From SCGC-AAA076-P13 sp905478035 (GTDB taxonomy: Bacteria; Pseudomonadota; Gammaproteobacteria; Magnimaribacterales; D2472), in NCBI GenBank assembly GCA_943846785.1, contig OX044367.1, positions 1,054,001-1,118,000 of the forward strand: a stretch of DNA of 64,000 nt, given 5' to 3'. Position 1 is the first letter of the stretch. The number at the start of each line of letters is the position of its first letter. The position numbers and the translations under genes are program-made. Positions 9,644 through 17,580 of the stretch are shown here, piece by piece. The notes under the pieces are model-generated. The model saw nothing but the letters and a program-made list of their open reading frames with translations, did not search any database and was not told the origin of the DNA.

Positions 9644-10496
9644 TCCATGAATTAAAACTAGCCATTACTGTTTGAATACATGAATTAATTGCATCAAAAT
9701 AAGGTTTACCATGAATATCTTTTAACTTTTGCTCACTAAGAATAGTATTGCCTTGATCTACTCCATTTTTTGTGCCGCCATCTCCTAAGAAATGTTTTGC
9801 AGTTGCTAAAACATGATTGTCATCAAGGAACTCTTTTCCCTCTCCTTGAAGACCCTTAATCATTGCTTCTCCAAGTAAAGATACAAGCTCAGGATCCTCT
9901 GAATATCCTTCATAAGTTCTACCCCATAAATCATTTTGAGGAACTGCTATTGTTGGTGCAAATGTCCAAGGTATGCCAGTTGAAAGAACCTCTTTAGCTA
10001 CAACCTCTCCAATACTTTTAATAAGACTAGCATTCATGGTTGAGCCAAGGCCTATATTATGGGGAAAAATAGTTGCTCCAATTACATTGTTATGGCCATG
10101 TACAGCATCAGTGCCCCATAGAATAGGTATTACTATTCCCTCAACAACAGGAGATGCATCATAATATTCCTTACTTAATTCCTTCCAGTCATTTATAGAA
10201 CTATTCTTATTTTTGTTAGGGAATTTGCCGCCACCATTTAAAAATGTGCCTAGTTGATATGCCTTAGCTTCTGCTGGAGTAACCTCATCAATATCTGGCA
10301 TTATTATTTGCCCAACCTTTTGCTCTAAGGTCATTTTATTAATTAAATTATTGATTAGATCATAGTCTACAGATACGGTGCATTGATTGGTATTAGACCA
10401 ATCCACAGAATCATTCGATGCATTTGCTGATTGATCTATCGACTTGCTGCATGAAGAAATAAATAGAATAGATAAAATAAATATACTTTTTTTCAT
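9603..10496 (-). CDS. GH3 beta-glucosidase, N-terminal part of split gene
   Basis: A 297-residue frame with a lipoprotein signal (Cys16) and most of the GH3 barrel: MTLEQKVGQ, ILWGTDAVHGHNN, AKHFLGDGG and MASFNSWNGQK. It then leaves the GH3 frame and ends after SEVFIK. The start at 10496 is preceded by an AT-rich 11-base gap from the symporter gene. Confidence 0.78.
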   Translation of the reverse strand: MKKSIFILSILFISSCSKSIDQSANASNDSVDWSNTNQCTVSVDYDLINNLINKMTLEQKVGQIIMPDIDEVTPAEAKAYQLGTFLNGGGKFPNKNKNSSINDWKELSKEYYDASPVVEGIVIPILWGTDAVHGHNNVIGATIFPHNIGLGSTMNASLIKSIGEVVAKEVLSTGIPWTFAPTIAVPQNDLWGRTYEGYSEDPELVSLLGEAMIKGLQGEGKEFLDDNHVLATAKHFLGDGGTKNGVDQGNTILSEQKLKDIHGKPYFDAINSCIQTVMASFNSWNGQKAHGSEVFIK

Positions 10497-10507
10497 TTTT
10501 ATAAATT

Positions 10508-11338
10508 TTAATTAAATAACCCATAAATTAAAGCAAGCACACTTACAACAATTACAGTATTAACATTAAATGATTTTGACGTACTAAAATTAATACCATT
10601 TAAATCAATTGCTTTAGGTTGGTCTTGATACCCCTGAATTAAAGATGTCATATAGCATCCAAATGCTGAGGCAAAAAATACAACACCCATTCGATGAATA
10701 TATGAAAAATCTGGCAACAGATATAGCATTGCTGCAGATAATATAAGTGATGACATTGCTGCAACTAAGACTGATAGTGTTGTAGCCTTTTTCCAGAAAA
10801 GAGCAACCAAAAATATTACCAATATCCCAGGCGTAAATAGCCCTGTAAAGTTTTGTATAAATTGAAAAATAGAATCAAAACTGCCAAGAAGAGGTTTTGC
10901 CACTATTACTGCTGTTGCTAATGAAACAACTACTGCCTTTCTACCTGTGCTAATTAATTTTGCTTGAGAAACTTCATTTTTTGAGAATGTCTTATATATA
11001 TCCATCGTAAATATAGTACTAATACTATTTGTCATGGATGCTAATGATGAAACTATTGCAGCAATAAGTGCTGCAAAAGTAAGCCCTAAAAGACCATTTG
11101 GAAGGAGTGACATCATTGTAGGATATGCTTGATCAGATTTCTCTAAAACTGGAAATAGCATAGCAGCACAGATCCCCGGTAAGACTATTACAAGAGGCAT
11201 TAAGAGCTTTAAATATGCAGCAAACATGACACCTTTTTGTGCTTCTTTTATAGATTTTGCTCCTAGAGCTCTCTGGGTAATATATTGATTAAATCCCCAA
11301 TATGCGAAATGACCTATCCAAACTCCTGCACCAATCAA
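10508..11338 (-). CDS. SSS sodium/sugar symporter, C-terminal part of split gene
   Basis: A 276-residue frame covering roughly the second half of the symporter, with the conserved WGFNQYI segment and later hydrophobic helices. Its in-frame ATG at 11338 is internal to the protein. It overlaps the N-terminal frame by 4 bases, which could by chance allow some translational coupling. Confidence 0.76.
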   Translation of the reverse strand: MIGAGVWIGHFAYWGFNQYITQRALGAKSIKEAQKGVMFAAYLKLLMPLVIVLPGICAAMLFPVLEKSDQAYPTMMSLLPNGLLGLTFAALIAAIVSSLASMTNSISTIFTMDIYKTFSKNEVSQAKLISTGRKAVVVSLATAVIVAKPLLGSFDSIFQFIQNFTGLFTPGILVIFLVALFWKKATTLSVLVAAMSSLILSAAMLYLLPDFSYIHRMGVVFFASAFGCYMTSLIQGYQDQPKAIDLNGINFSTSKSFNVNTVIVVSVLALIYGLFN

Positions 11339-12072
11339 AATCCATATACCTGGAAGATTTTGATATGAGGATTATCTGGAGATAAGATCATATCAAATTT
11401 ATCAGGTAACTCTGTGTAAACAATACTTAAGCCCTCTAAAACACCTTGTCCTTGGGATATCTTGCCTAAAGCTATAAAAGATACTGCTAAACCACCAAAA
11501 ATTAGAAGGATCACTTGAACTATATCTGTCATAGCTACAGCCTTAAGACCTCCAGACAATGAATAAGCGAGTGACAGAAGTGCTAAAACTATCAACCCAT
11601 TAGATAGTGACAAGCCTGTAAGTGTATTTATAGCTAATGATCCTAGCCACAAAACAGTAGTTAAGTTAATAAACACATAAACAGTTAACCAAAAAAAAGA
11701 TAAAACAAGGCTCACTCTTTTATCAAATCTTTGTTCTAAAAACTGAGGCATTGTATAAATTCTTTTTTCTAAAAATAAAGGAAGGAAAAACTTAGCCATA
11801 ACTATCAATGCTATTGCTGCTGTAAGTTCCCATACAGCAATTGCCATTCCAACAACAAAGCCCTGTCCTGACATTCCAATAATTTGTTCTGCGGATATAT
11901 TTGCAGCTATTAAAGAAGCTCCTATAGCCCACCAAGGTAAAGATCTTCCAGCTAAAAAATAGTCTTCAGCACTTCGCTCTTGTCCTGACTGGTTTCTAGA
12001 AACATAAGTTGCTAAACCAATAATGCCTACACAATATAGCCCAACAATTATCCAATCCAATGTATTAAACAT
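11335..12072 (-). CDS. SSS sodium/sugar symporter, N-terminal part of split gene
   Basis: A 245-residue frame with the first membrane helices and the SSS signature region (FLAGRSLPWWAIGASL, LAYSLSGGLKAVAMTD). It ends abnormally after DNPHIKIFQVYGF because of the frameshift. The start at 12072 has a strong Shine-Dalgarno (GGAGAGGA) just upstream. Confidence 0.77.
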   Translation of the reverse strand: MFNTLDWIIVGLYCVGIIGLATYVSRNQSGQERSAEDYFLAGRSLPWWAIGASLIAANISAEQIIGMSGQGFVVGMAIAVWELTAAIALIVMAKFFLPLFLEKRIYTMPQFLEQRFDKRVSLVLSFFWLTVYVFINLTTVLWLGSLAINTLTGLSLSNGLIVLALLSLAYSLSGGLKAVAMTDIVQVILLIFGGLAVSFIALGKISQGQGVLEGLSIVYTELPDKFDMILSPDNPHIKIFQVYGF

Positions 12073-12091
12073 ATCCTCTCCAAAAATAAAT

Positions 12092-12718
12092 TTATACGTT
12101 ACTTGCTATTATTTTAATATTCTTAAGTTTTTTAGTAATTTCAAACCATGATTTATTTTTAATAAAATTCTCAGGAATCATTGATGATGATCCTGAAGCA
12201 ATCACATTAGTAAGCTGTAAGTAATCTTTTATATTTGTTTCTGTAATTCCACCAGTTGGTATGAATGAAATATCTGGAAACACTGACTTGTAAGCACTTA
12301 ATCTTTTAGTCCCACCAGAAAGCTCTGCTGGAAAAAATTTTAATATTTTATGACCAAATTCTGAAGCCTGCATTATTTCGGATGGTGTCTGAATACCTGG
12401 TATTAATAAAATATTTTTTTGTTTTGCATAACTTGATAATTTTTCTGAAAATCCAGGTGTAATAATAAAAGTAGCGCCTGACTGTATAGCTAAATCTATA
12501 TCACTTGTTCTTCTAATCGTTCCTACACCAAGAAAAATATCAGGATAATTCTTAAAATATTTTAATATTTTTTTAACTCTTTCATCTCTTAATGTAACTT
12601 CAATAATAGGTGTATCTGCTTTAATTAAACAGTCACAAATTTTTGAGACATCCTCTTCTGAGACCAGGGTACCCAGGGGTATTATTTTTAATTCTGTTAT
12701 TAATTTTAAAACATCCAT
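12092..12718 (-). CDS. eda: KDPG aldolase (2-dehydro-3-deoxy-phosphogluconate aldolase)
   Basis: A 208-residue class I aldolase that splits 2-keto-3-deoxy-6-phosphogluconate into pyruvate and glyceraldehyde-3-phosphate, the last ED step. The Schiff-base lysine is visible in ILKFFPAE (Lys127), the catalytic glutamate in IIEVTLR (Glu40), and the phosphate-binding PTGGI near the C-terminus. Its ATG shares one base with the TGA of edd (TGATG), so the pair is translationally coupled as in many proteobacteria. Normal family length. Confidence 0.95.
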   Translation of the reverse strand: MDVLKLITELKIIPLGTLVSEEDVSKICDCLIKADTPIIEVTLRDERVKKILKYFKNYPDIFLGVGTIRRTSDIDLAIQSGATFIITPGFSEKLSSYAKQKNILLIPGIQTPSEIMQASEFGHKILKFFPAELSGGTKRLSAYKSVFPDISFIPTGGITETNIKDYLQLTNVIASGSSSMIPENFIKNKSWFEITKKLKNIKIIASNV

Positions 12719-14505
12719 CAGAATATAGATGCTCCAGTATCCACAGATTTAACATTCTCTCTAAATGCTTTGAATAGCTCTCTTCCAATTCCTTCAGCGT
12801 TATTTGATACTTTATATAAGTCTCTTGTGTTTAAAGTTTTTTCATCAACCTGGAGGTTGAATGTTCCATTATTTATATCTATATCAATTTTATCATCTGT
12901 TTGTATCTTACCAATTAATCCACCAGTGTTGGCTTCAGGATAGATATGAATGACAGCAGGAACACTGCCTGAAGCTCCAGACATTCTTCCATCAGTAAGA
13001 ATAGCTACTTCAAAACCTTTTGACTGGAGAACATTTAATGGAGAAGTTAATTTATGAAGTTCAGGCATTCCATTTGATGATGGCCCTTGCCCCCTTACTA
13101 CAATAATACAATCTCTATCCAATTTACCTAAACCAAAGGCTTCAAGAACCTCATCTTGACTATCAAAAACAATAGCAGTACCGTCAATATAATTAATATT
13201 TGATTTTAGTGAAGAAGTTTTTATAATCCCTCTTCCTATATTTCCTTCAATTATTTTTAAGCCACCTGACATATTAAATGGATTATTTGAATCTCTAATA
13301 ATACTTTGATCTGTGATTTGAGATGGAGTATTCCATACCAATTCATTATTTTTTATTTCAATTTTATTTCTGTAAACAGACAAATCATTACCTAACAAAG
13401 TTTGAACATCAGGAAATAAAAAACCTCCATCTAGAAGAGACCCAATAAAAGCAGCGACACCCCCAGCGGCATGAAATTCATTTACATCTGCTGATCCATT
13501 TGGGTATACGTTTGTTATTGTAGGCACAATAGCTGAAAGGTCGTTCATATCATCTAGAGTTATATTAAATCCACAAGATTCTGCCATGGCTATTAAGTGG
13601 ATTGTCAGATTTGTTGAGCCTCCACTAGCTATCAAGCCAACCATTCCATTAACCCAACTTTTTGAAGAAAGCATTTCACCAGTCTTCATTCCTTTATTTT
13701 TTAAATCAAGAACAGCTTGAACAGTTCTATCAATAATTAGTTGCCTTTCTGCTGATTCTGGTGATACAAATGAGGAGCTAGGGAGTTGTAACCCCATAAC
13801 CTCCATAATAAGCTGATTAGTATTTGCAGTTCCATAAAATGTACATGTACCAGAAGAATGATAAGCAGCTTGCTCTGAGCTGATTAAAGTTGATCTATCG
13901 ACTTCTCCATTAGCAAATTTTTTACGCACAACATTTTTATCAGCATTAGATATGCCGGTTGGCATAGGGCCTGCAGGTATAAAAGCTATAGGCAAATGAC
14001 CAAAACTTAATGAGCCAATTACCATACCTGGTACTATTTTGTCACATACGCCTAAACAAATTGCAGCATCAAAAACATTATGAGATAGACCTACGGCCGT
14101 AGATAAAGCAATAACATCTCTACTAAAAAGAGATAATTCCATTCCAGGCTCACCTTGAGTAATACCATCGCACATTGCCGGAACTCCACCTGCAACTCTA
14201 GCAATAGCATTTCTTTTTAAAGAAGATTCTTTTATTACATCCGGATAATCCTTCAATGGTGCATGAGCAGATAACATATCGTTATATGCAGAAATTATTC
14301 CAATTACATCTGCTCCATCAGCAGCGTCACCTTGTTGTGCTTTATCACAAGAAGCAAAAGCATGAGCAATATTACTACATCCCATATTTTTTCTAGCAGA
14401 TCGACTTTGTTCAGTGGCTTCATGTATTTTTTTAAGATATTTAGATCTTAAATTCTTACTTCTTAAATCAATTCTTTTTTGAATTTCAATAATCTTGTTA
14501 TTCAT
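12718..14505 (-). CDS. edd: 6-phosphogluconate dehydratase
   Basis: A 595-residue IlvD/Edd-family enzyme that dehydrates 6-phosphogluconate to KDPG. The three cysteines expected to hold the iron-sulfur cluster are visible: Cys112 in MCDGITQGEPGMELS, Cys154 in GVCDKIVPG and Cys221 in GTCTFYGTANTNQ. Length is typical of Edd (about 600). The order zwf-edd-eda, with a 5-base gap to zwf and a 1-base overlap with eda, supports Edd over dihydroxyacid dehydratase. It belongs to the run that starts at aceE and so is probably under the HexR box upstream of aceE. Confidence 0.95.
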   Translation of the reverse strand: MNNKIIEIQKRIDLRSKNLRSKYLKKIHEATEQSRSARKNMGCSNIAHAFASCDKAQQGDAADGADVIGIISAYNDMLSAHAPLKDYPDVIKESSLKRNAIARVAGGVPAMCDGITQGEPGMELSLFSRDVIALSTAVGLSHNVFDAAICLGVCDKIVPGMVIGSLSFGHLPIAFIPAGPMPTGISNADKNVVRKKFANGEVDRSTLISSEQAAYHSSGTCTFYGTANTNQLIMEVMGLQLPSSSFVSPESAERQLIIDRTVQAVLDLKNKGMKTGEMLSSKSWVNGMVGLIASGGSTNLTIHLIAMAESCGFNITLDDMNDLSAIVPTITNVYPNGSADVNEFHAAGGVAAFIGSLLDGGFLFPDVQTLLGNDLSVYRNKIEIKNNELVWNTPSQITDQSIIRDSNNPFNMSGGLKIIEGNIGRGIIKTSSLKSNINYIDGTAIVFDSQDEVLEAFGLGKLDRDCIIVVRGQGPSSNGMPELHKLTSPLNVLQSKGFEVAILTDGRMSGASGSVPAVIHIYPEANTGGLIGKIQTDDKIDIDINNGTFNLQVDEKTLNTRDLYKVSNNAEGIGRELFKAFRENVKSVDTGASIF

Positions 14506-14510
14506 AATTA

Positions 14511-15962
14511 TTATTTATTTCCGTTTTTCCAGGACCTGTACTCTCTTTTTAAAAGTAAGTCTGAATTTGAAGGGCCCCAACTACCAGAGATGTATTCTTC
14601 CATAGGAACATCTTCAGATTTCCATAAATCAATAATGTTGTCTATCCAAGACCATGAAGCCTCAACCTCATCTCTTCTAACAAATAATGCTGTATTTCCT
14701 TTTATGACATCTAAAAGCAATCTTTCATAACAATCCTGATGTCCAATTTCATTATAATCATGGAGATTTAAATCTAATGGGAGTTCCTGAAGATCAAAAC
14801 CAGTTATATCAGGCTTTTTTGTATTTAACCTTAAATCAATACCTTCATCAGGATGTATTCTCAATACTAATTGATTAGGGGATAAAGAGTTTTTATCAGA
14901 AAAAATATTATGAGGTACATTTTTATATCTAACTACAATCTCAGAAGATTTTGATTCCATTCTTTTACCTGTTCTTATATAAAATGGGACACCGGCCCAT
15001 CGCCAATTATTAATGGCAACCTTAAGTGCAACAAAAGTTTCAGTATTTTTTACTGGATCTACTCCATCTTCATCCTTGTATGCGCATGCAGCCTTCCCTT
15101 TTGAAATACCATCTTTATATTGTGCTCTAACAGAGTCAATACCAATATTATCCTTATTGAAGGATTGTAAGGACTTAAGAACCTTTAATTTTTCATCCCT
15201 GACTGATTCGTTATTTATTGAAACAGGTGGCTCCATAGTTATAAGACAAAGAATTTGAAGCAAATGATTCTGGACCATATCGCGAAGAGCTCCAGTGTCG
15301 TCATAATAATTTCCTCTACCCTCTACACCAAGATCTTCAGCAACAGTTATTTGAATATGATCAATAGCTGCATTTGACCAACTTCTTTCAAAAATAGTAT
15401 TTCCAAATCTTAATGCTAATAAATTTTGAACAGCTTCCTTTCCTAAGTAATGATCAATTCTATAAATTTGATGCTCCTCAAATCCATTAGCTAAAGAGTT
15501 ATTTATTTCATTTGATGTTTCTAGATTTGTACCAAGTGGTTTTTCAACTACTACTCTACAATTCTTATTAACTAAGTTATATGACTTAAGATTATTTGAT
15601 ATTGTTTGATATAAAAATGGTGGGGTGGCTAAATATAGAATAACAGAACGGTCTTCTGGTAGTTTTTCAAACTCACTCCAGTCTTCTTTGGAATTAATAT
15701 CTAGCTTTAAATAACGCAATCTCTTCGAGAAAGTTTGCCATGGCTCTTCATAATCATTAAAACCATGAAAATATTCTGCTAGTGATTTTTTAACCATAGC
15801 AATGTAGTCCTCATTTGAAATTTCTTTTGAACCAACGCCAACTATTTCACTATTTTCATCAAAAGAAGATAAGATTTCTTGACGAAACATTGCAGGTAAT
15901 AGTTTTCTATTTGCTAAATCACCGGTTCCACCAAACAAATATAAAGAAAATGTATTAAGCAT
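14511..15962 (-). CDS. zwf: glucose-6-phosphate 1-dehydrogenase
   Basis: Oxidises glucose-6-phosphate to 6-phosphogluconolactone, the entry to the ED route. The N-terminal dinucleotide-binding motif FGGTGDLA and the substrate signature RIDHYLGKE are present, followed by the YDDTGALRDMVQNH segment. The frame is open to an ATG at 15974, but the start at 15962 (MLNTFSLYLFGG) puts the coenzyme motif at the usual position and overlaps the aceF stop by only a few bases, so I prefer it. The product is about 483 residues, normal for Zwf. The following 6-phosphogluconolactonase gene is not here but about 5 kb away, in the gap-pyk-marC-pgl cluster. Confidence 0.95.
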   Translation of the reverse strand: MLNTFSLYLFGGTGDLANRKLLPAMFRQEILSSFDENSEIVGVGSKEISNEDYIAMVKKSLAEYFHGFNDYEEPWQTFSKRLRYLKLDINSKEDWSEFEKLPEDRSVILYLATPPFLYQTISNNLKSYNLVNKNCRVVVEKPLGTNLETSNEINNSLANGFEEHQIYRIDHYLGKEAVQNLLALRFGNTIFERSWSNAAIDHIQITVAEDLGVEGRGNYYDDTGALRDMVQNHLLQILCLITMEPPVSINNESVRDEKLKVLKSLQSFNKDNIGIDSVRAQYKDGISKGKAACAYKDEDGVDPVKNTETFVALKVAINNWRWAGVPFYIRTGKRMESKSSEIVVRYKNVPHNIFSDKNSLSPNQLVLRIHPDEGIDLRLNTKKPDITGFDLQELPLDLNLHDYNEIGHQDCYERLLLDVIKGNTALFVRRDEVEASWSWIDNIIDLWKSEDVPMEEYISGSWGPSNSDLLLKREYRSWKNGNK

Positions 15963-17580
15963 CATTAAAACCATCCTCTAGAAATTGAATTCTATTTAAT
16001 TGTGTTGAAAATTCAGTAATAAATTTTGCAGCATAGGCACCATTAATAACCCTATGGTCATAAGATAATGAAACTGGCATCTGTTGAGATACTTTTATCT
16101 CACTATTTTCAAGAGATAAATGATCGAATGTTTTAGATAAACCTAAAATACCTACCTCAGGTGGATTAATAATTGGTGTGAAATACTTACCACCAATTCC
16201 ACTAAGAGAAGAAATGGTAAAAGTAGCACCTTTTAATTGATCAACTTTTAACTTTCGATCCTTTGCTTTGGTAGCTAGCTTAAATACTTCATCAGAAATC
16301 TGAAGAACAGTTTTATTTTGCACATTTTTGATGTTTGGAACAATTAGCCCGTCAGGTGTATCTACTGCAACTCCAATATTAAAATAGTTTTTTTGAACAA
16401 TATTTAATAGATCAGATGTTAATGATGTGTTCATTATTGGGAATAGTTTTAATGTCTCTACTGTTGCCTTAATGATATATGCCAGTGGCGATACCTTAGT
16501 TTTATGTTTTGTATTTAGTTTTTTTCTTAATTCAAGAAGTGCTGTTATATCAACATCATCATGCTGAGTTACATGTGGGATATTTATCCAAGATGTATGG
16601 AGGTTTTTTGAGGCAGTTTTCTGAAACTTAGACAGCTTATTAATCTTAACTTCACCCCATTTCGAGAAATCAATATCGGGTTGAGTTGGCTTGAATTCTG
16701 ATTGTGTATTGTTATTTAATTTATTTGAAACAAATAAATGCAAGTCTTCTTTTAGAATTCTTCCCTTAGGTCCACTGCCTGCAACTTCATTAAGATTAAT
16801 TCCAAACTCTCTGGCGAGCTTTCTGGTTGCAGGCCCTGAGTGAATTGAAGAGTTTTTATAGCCAGATATTTGAGAAGGTATTTTATTTGGTAAAGGTTTT
16901 TCTATTGATTTTTCTTGGGTTGCAGGTGTTTCATTTACTTCATCTAGAGCAATTTTATTAGATAAGTTTTTTTCTATAGCTTTGTTTAGTTCTATTATTT
17001 CTATATCAACAAAAGGCATTCCTGTTTTAGCCATATCTCCAACAGAAACCTTAATGCTTTTCACAACACCATCAACAGATGCAGGTATTTCCATTGCAGC
17101 TTTATCAGTTTCGAGAATCATTATTGGATCTTCAGAATCTACTTTTTGATCAAGCTCAACACAAATTTCTATAACCTCTGCCTCTTCTACCTCTCCAAGG
17201 TCTGGAACGTTAATAGATTTTAGCTTAATCTCACTAACTTCATTAATGGCAGCATTCGTTAAAGGCGGTTCTTCTGATTTGGGATCTTGTTCAATATCTT
17301 TACTATCAGATGAGTTTGATTTATTTTGTGATTCTTCTTTTGTAATCTCTATATCAACAAAAGGCATTCCTGTTTTAGCCATATCTCCAACAGAAACCTT
17401 AATGCTTTTCACAACACCATCAACAGATGCAGGTATTTCCATTGCAGCTTTATCAGTTTCGAGAATCATTATTGGATCTTCAGAATCTACTTTTTGATCA
17501 AGCTCAACACAAATTTCTATAACCTCTGCCTCTTCTACCTCTCCAAGGTCTGGGATATTAATTGTAGATAACTCTGTCAT
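15955..17580 (-). CDS. aceF: pyruvate dehydrogenase E2, dihydrolipoamide acetyltransferase
   Basis: About 541 residues from the ATG at 17580, which shares a base with the aceE stop (TAATG); a further in-frame ATG at 17592 would extend into aceE. Domains in order: lipoyl domain 1 (LETDKAAME, lipoyl Lys44), lipoyl domain 2 (Lys160), a Gln/Lys/Pro/Ser-rich linker, a peripheral-subunit-binding domain (ATRKLAREFGIN...GSGPKGRI, about 240-280) and the C-terminal acetyltransferase with the active-site HRVING. The motif has Asn where E. coli has Asp, as I recall for Pseudomonas/Azotobacter-type E2. The two lipoyl domains are encoded by identical 206-base stretches. No lpd (E3) gene lies in the window. 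Confidence 0.94.
   Translation of the reverse strand: MTELSTINIPDLGEVEEAEVIEICVELDQKVDSEDPIMILETDKAAMEIPASVDGVVKSIKVSVGDMAKTGMPFVDIEITKEESQNKSNSSDSKDIEQDPKSEEPPLTNAAINEVSEIKLKSINVPDLGEVEEAEVIEICVELDQKVDSEDPIMILETDKAAMEIPASVDGVVKSIKVSVGDMAKTGMPFVDIEIIELNKAIEKNLSNKIALDEVNETPATQEKSIEKPLPNKIPSQISGYKNSSIHSGPATRKLAREFGINLNEVAGSGPKGRILKEDLHLFVSNKLNNNTQSEFKPTQPDIDFSKWGEVKINKLSKFQKTASKNLHTSWINIPHVTQHDDVDITALLELRKKLNTKHKTKVSPLAYIIKATVETLKLFPIMNTSLTSDLLNIVQKNYFNIGVAVDTPDGLIVPNIKNVQNKTVLQISDEVFKLATKAKDRKLKVDQLKGATFTISSLSGIGGKYFTPIINPPEVGILGLSKTFDHLSLENSEIKVSQQMPVSLSYDHRVINGAYAAKFITEFSTQLNRIQFLEDGFNDA
17000..17553. repeat. perfect 206-base direct repeat encoding the two lipoyl domains of aceF
   Basis: Bases 17000-17205 and 17348-17553 are identical by eye over 206 positions and 348 bases apart, an exact multiple of three. 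They cover nearly all of each lipoyl domain including synonymous positions, while the linkers between them differ. This indicates very recent duplication or continuing gene conversion, not ancient duplication. Confidence 0.95.

Larger units (their letters stand above)
7955..10496 (-). pseudogene. GH3 beta-glucosidase (ExoP-like exo-beta-glucanase), interrupted by one frameshift
   Basis: Read together, the two frames give an approximately 846-residue GH3 enzyme of normal length. It has a lipoprotein signal (FISSC, Cys16), the N-terminal barrel (LWGTDAVHGHNN, KHFLGDGGT), a nucleophile region (VVGDWNGHGQ), the second alpha/beta domain and a beta-rich C-terminal extension. The frame is lost after NGQKAHGS. 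Removing one base near 9620 restores a continuous HGSKYLLNNIL junction. GH3 enzymes release glucose from the non-reducing ends of beta-glucans. It lies between the sodium symporter (11-base gap) and glk (8-base overlap). A base-call or assembly error and a genuine recent lesion are both possible; everything else in the gene looks under selection. Confidence 0.8.
10508..12072 (-). pseudogene. sodium/sugar symporter (SSS family, SGLT-like), interrupted by one frameshift
   Basis: The two frames together give an approximately 521-residue SSS-family protein with about 13-14 membrane helices: ...DYFLAGRSLPWWAIGASLIAANIS... in the first part and AYWGFNQYITQRALGAKS in the second. These segments match SGLT-type sodium/glucose symporters of marine bacteria. 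The frame breaks after DNPH; adding one base near 11365 gives a continuous HYQNLPGIWILIGAG junction. It lies between eda (19-base gap) and the GH3 gene, so it most probably imports the glucose released by GH3 across the inner membrane. Whether the frameshift is real or a sequence error cannot be told here. Confidence 0.8.

Noticed and set aside
9601..9660. Programmed frameshifting in the GH3 gene
   Set aside because: No slippery heptamer or downstream structure is evident at the junction; a simple one-base insertion explains it.
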